DNA of 14,730 bases from an uncultured Coriobacteriales bacterium (GTDB taxonomy: Bacteria; Actinomycetota; Coriobacteriia; Coriobacteriales; Atopobiaceae). The notes below the pieces were generated by a model, which worked only from the letters and a program-made list of their open reading frames with translations, did not search any database and was not told the DNA's origin. Location: the NCBI GenBank assembly GCA_946530775.1, contig CAMNAH010000009.1, positions 1 through 14,730 of the forward strand. The letters run 5' to 3'. A program made the position numbers and the translations under genes. Shown one piece after another: positions 12,648 through 14,730 of this stretch (positions within the stretch are counted from its first letter, which is position 1; every line of letters starts with the position of its first letter).

Positions 12648-14441
12648 TCAGTTTTCCGAGAACGGGTTGCCGAACGACCACGAATCTCCGCCTTCGCCCG
12701 GACGCGGTCGGTGACCGCCGCCATCCTGCCCGCCAACCGCCCCGAGGCCGCCGAAGAGCTCGCCCGAGACGGCAAGGTCGCGCAAGAACGACATGGTGTC
12801 GCGGAACTCCTTCTGAAGGTCCGGGGCGCCGGCATGCTGCGACGGCGCCGCGAGCGACTGCAGGTACTCGGCGATCTGCCGCCAATCCTGCGCATCGTGG
12901 TCGCGCACGGTATCGTGCCAGCGCACACCCAGGGGCTGGGGGTGCTCCATGAGCGTCTGCGACGAGACGATGAGCACGCGCGGGGCAGAGAGGCGCGCGA
13001 GGCGGCGGATACGCAGCAGCTCGAGCACACGCTCCGCGAGCTCTCCCCCGCGATCCTCCTCGACCAGCTGCGTGTAGGACCTCCCCCACTCGATGCGGCC
13101 CGAGAGCACGTAGTCTATGAACTCGAGCTGTGACTCGGCGGTGAGGTAGCGCCGCTCGATGCCCTCGACGGCCGGCACGCGCCACGCGCGCATGGAGAAG
13201 GGGCCGATGACCGGGGAGATGGTGTTGCGCAGGCGTGCGAGCGCGACCACGTCGGAGCGGTACACATCGCCGAACGGCGCAAGACCGCCCACCGAGAGCG
13301 CGCCCGCACGGTTATCGAGGCAGAAGCCCGTCTTGTCGAGATTGATGAGGGCAAGGGCTCCAGAGCTGCGCACAAGCTCGGCGCGCATGAGCTCGACCTG
13401 GTCGATGCTCGCGCCGTCAGGCGCCATCGTGGCATCGATGCGCAGGCGCTGTGCGAGCTCGCGCGCGGCGGTATCGAGTTCGGGTCGCTCGGCTCCGCCC
13501 ACCAGGGCATGCACATGCAGGGGCCCGAGGGCATCGCAGGCGAGCGTGGCCACGGCAGACGAGAGGAGCGAGCCGTCCATGACCACGGCCACATCCCGCA
13601 CGCCCTCCTGGCGGCAGAACGACGCGAGCCCGTAGATGAGCGCGTTCATGAGCGTGAGCAAGCGATCAGGCACATCGGGGGTGAGCGGGTGCGCCAGCGG
13701 ACCCTCGGAATAGGCGTCGATGCTGTAGGTCAGATGCGCCTCCTCGAAGGACGGCGCCTCGGCCGCAAGCTCTCCCCACGGTGCAAGGATGAACGAGGCT
13801 CCCGAGAAGACCTGCGTGTCGAACGAACCGAGCGAGCCTGCCGCGATGAGCCAGGCGCCCATGCGCTCGGCATCGGCGATGAAGCGCGACTCGGTGAGCG
13901 CCGCGGCAAGCTGCGTCGAAGGATTGTCGTGCGAGAAACCATGCGTCGAAGCGAAGATCACCGCATCGAAGGCATGGCCCATATCGCACAGGGCGTCGAG
14001 GTCGTCGAAGGTGAACGCGAGCGCGAAGCGCAGGCCGTCCACGTCGAACGTGAAGGGATAGGAGCCCTGATCGGGCGCGTCCTCGCCGAAAAGACGGCTT
14101 TTAAGCTCGGAGAACTCGCCCTCCATGCGCAGGGCGTGCAGCTCATGGTCGCGGATGAGCACGACCTCGAAGACGGGCAGGCCGTCCGCCTCGCCCACAA
14201 CCGGCACCACGCAGTCGACGGGCGTCTCGGCGGCAAAGCTCTGGAGCGCCTCGATGGTATCGGCGAGGTATCCCTCCTGGTCCGCCGCGTCCAGGGGAAA
14301 ACCGCCCGCGAGCGCGAGCGCGGGAAAGATGGCGAGGCGCGAATCGACGCCCTTCGCCCGGGCGGCGAAGTCAAGCATGCGCGCGAGCGTCTGCTCAAAG
14401 TCGCCAGGTATGGATTGCATCTGCGCGATGGAGATGTTCAT
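12648..14441 (-). CDS. NadE-family (glutamine-dependent NAD+ synthetase-like) protein with both active sites degenerate
   Basis: The 597 uninterrupted codons follow the layout of glutamine-dependent NAD+ synthetase: nitrilase-type amidase (about 1-245), then a PP-loop synthetase domain (about 255-510) and a Gly-rich tail. Collinear similarity is clear (ISIAQMQSIPGDFEQTL, FSGASFILAPWGELAAEAPSFEE, ATLACDALGP, GGLAPFGDVY). The residues that make the enzyme work are missing. The nitrilase Glu of FPELALTGY is Ala41 (FPALALAGG). The Cys of ICEDLW is Phe145 (TFDDLD). The SGGxDS ATP signature reads DGSLLS (289-294). TTGNKSE reads INLDKTG. I infer a pseudoenzyme or a repurposed protein rather than a working NAD+ synthetase. 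The ATG follows GGAGGGAC, which lies in a 13-bp hairpin. It is downstream of the superoxide reductase gene and upstream of ruvC. Confidence 0.85.
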   Translation of the reverse strand: MNISIAQMQSIPGDFEQTLARMLDFAARAKGVDSRLAIFPALALAGGFPLDAADQEGYLADTIEALQSFAAETPVDCVVPVVGEADGLPVFEVVLIRDHELHALRMEGEFSELKSRLFGEDAPDQGSYPFTFDVDGLRFALAFTFDDLDALCDMGHAFDAVIFASTHGFSHDNPSTQLAAALTESRFIADAERMGAWLIAAGSLGSFDTQVFSGASFILAPWGELAAEAPSFEEAHLTYSIDAYSEGPLAHPLTPDVPDRLLTLMNALIYGLASFCRQEGVRDVAVVMDGSLLSSAVATLACDALGPLHVHALVGGAERPELDTAARELAQRLRIDATMAPDGASIDQVELMRAELVRSSGALALINLDKTGFCLDNRAGALSVGGLAPFGDVYRSDVVALARLRNTISPVIGPFSMRAWRVPAVEGIERRYLTAESQLEFIDYVLSGRIEWGRSYTQLVEEDRGGELAERVLELLRIRRLARLSAPRVLIVSSQTLMEHPQPLGVRWHDTVRDHDAQDWRQIAEYLQSLAAPSQHAGAPDLQKEFRDTMSFLRDLAVSGELFGGLGAVGGQDGGGHRPRPGEGGDSWSFGNPFSEN

Positions 14442-14446
14442 GAGTA

Positions 14447-14499
14447 GTCCCTCCGCATCATGTCATATCCATCTTAAGGCTTGGACGATGCGGAGGGAC
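14447..14499 (-). promoter_or_regulatory. Hairpin covering the ribosome binding site of the NadE-like gene
   Basis: GTCCCTCCGCATC (14447-14459) and GATGCGGAGGGAC (14487-14499) are perfect 13-bp inverted repeats with a 27-base loop. In the minus-strand mRNA the 3' arm contains GGAGGGAC, the SD of the gene starting at 14441, and the 5' arm is fully complementary to it. This would hide the ribosome site. A terminator for the upstream superoxide reductase gene is less likely because no U-run follows. Confidence 0.65.
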
Positions 14500-14533
14500 G
14501 CTCGGATGCTATGCGCGTGTGCGCGGAGAAGGC

Positions 14534-14730
14534 CTAGATCTCGGCCTTCCAGAGCCCATGCAGGTTGCAGTAGGCGTAGACGGTGGCGTGCTCGGCCGTC
14601 TTGAGGAAGGTGGCCTCGGGCGCATCGCCGGGGTTGAGGTACTTGATGCCGATCTTGGTGCCATCGGCATAGGCAATCCACTCGATGTAGTGGGCATCGA
14701 GCATGGGATGCTCGACGGAGCCGACGCGCA
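14534..14730 (-). CDS. Superoxide reductase (desulfoferrodoxin/neelaredoxin), C-terminal part
   Basis: Superoxide reductase reduces superoxide to hydrogen peroxide in the cytoplasm of anaerobes without making oxygen. The 64 visible residues, truncated at the right edge of the window, are the C-terminal part of the Fe(His)4Cys centre domain. They contain GSVEHPM (one His ligand), HYIEWI, YLNPGDAPEA and YCNLHGLWKAE, with the Cys and His ligands in CNLH. The remaining His ligands and any N-terminal rubredoxin-like iron domain lie outside the window. Thus desulfoferrodoxin and neelaredoxin cannot be told apart. It is followed on the same strand by the NadE-like gene 92 bases downstream, with a near-palindrome (14528-14549) across the stop codon. 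Confidence 0.93.
   Translation of the reverse strand, partial: RVGSVEHPMLDAHYIEWIAYADGTKIGIKYLNPGDAPEATFLKTAEHATVYAYCNLHGLWKAEI

Noticed and set aside
14528..14549. Near-palindrome across the superoxide reductase stop as a terminator
   Set aside because: The stem is interrupted by a mismatch and no T-run follows on the minus strand; it is noted only in the gene entry.

Overview
The window reads as chromosomal DNA from a high-GC, anaerobic Gram-positive, most likely a member of the Actinomycetota class Coriobacteriia (Collinsella/Olsenella-like). This placement is inference. It rests on the strong GC bias, good Shine-Dalgarno (SD) sequences, a superoxide reductase, an aldo/keto reductase with two [4Fe-4S] motifs, a Tat-like secreted coiled-coil cell-wall hydrolase and an LtaS-like membrane sulfatase. 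There are no RNA genes, insertion sequences or CRISPR arrays, and no gene-free stretch over 300 bases.

Layout. 1-89: the C-terminal end of a membrane protein. 92-195: a 104-bp element bounded by perfect 14-bp inverted repeats. 212-4710: the nickel-pincer nucleotide (NPN) cofactor region. larB and larC lie on the minus strand; diverging from them is an operon of an M20 (Sapep-type) dipeptidase and larE. LarB carboxylates and cleaves nicotinic acid adenine dinucleotide, LarE adds sulfur and LarC inserts nickel. The enzyme that uses the cofactor (LarA or a LarA-like isomerase) is not in the window. 4707-5813: an iron-sulfur aldo/keto reductase whose stop codon overlaps that of larE. 5906-7493: a small membrane protein and a PcsB/CwlO-like hydrolase. 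7622-9766: an LtaS-like membrane sulfatase. 9767-9996: a non-coding interval with two large palindromes. 9997-12594: ruvC-ruvA-ruvB plus a small alpha-helical protein in one tightly packed operon, preceded by an SOS (LexA)-type box. 12648-14441: a full-length NadE-family protein whose two active sites both look destroyed. 14534-14730: the C-terminal half of a superoxide reductase.

Main points of interest: (1) the NadE-like protein keeps the two-domain fold pattern but lacks the nitrilase Glu and Cys and the SGGxDS ATP-binding signature; (2) larC carries three related palindromic DNA repeats, in both orientations, in frame inside its His-rich insert; (3) LarE carries the three cysteines (C96, C99, C176) expected of the [4Fe-4S] class; (4) two 40-bp palindromes between convergent genes show paired base changes; (5) a 13-bp perfect hairpin would hide the ribosome binding site of the NadE-like gene.
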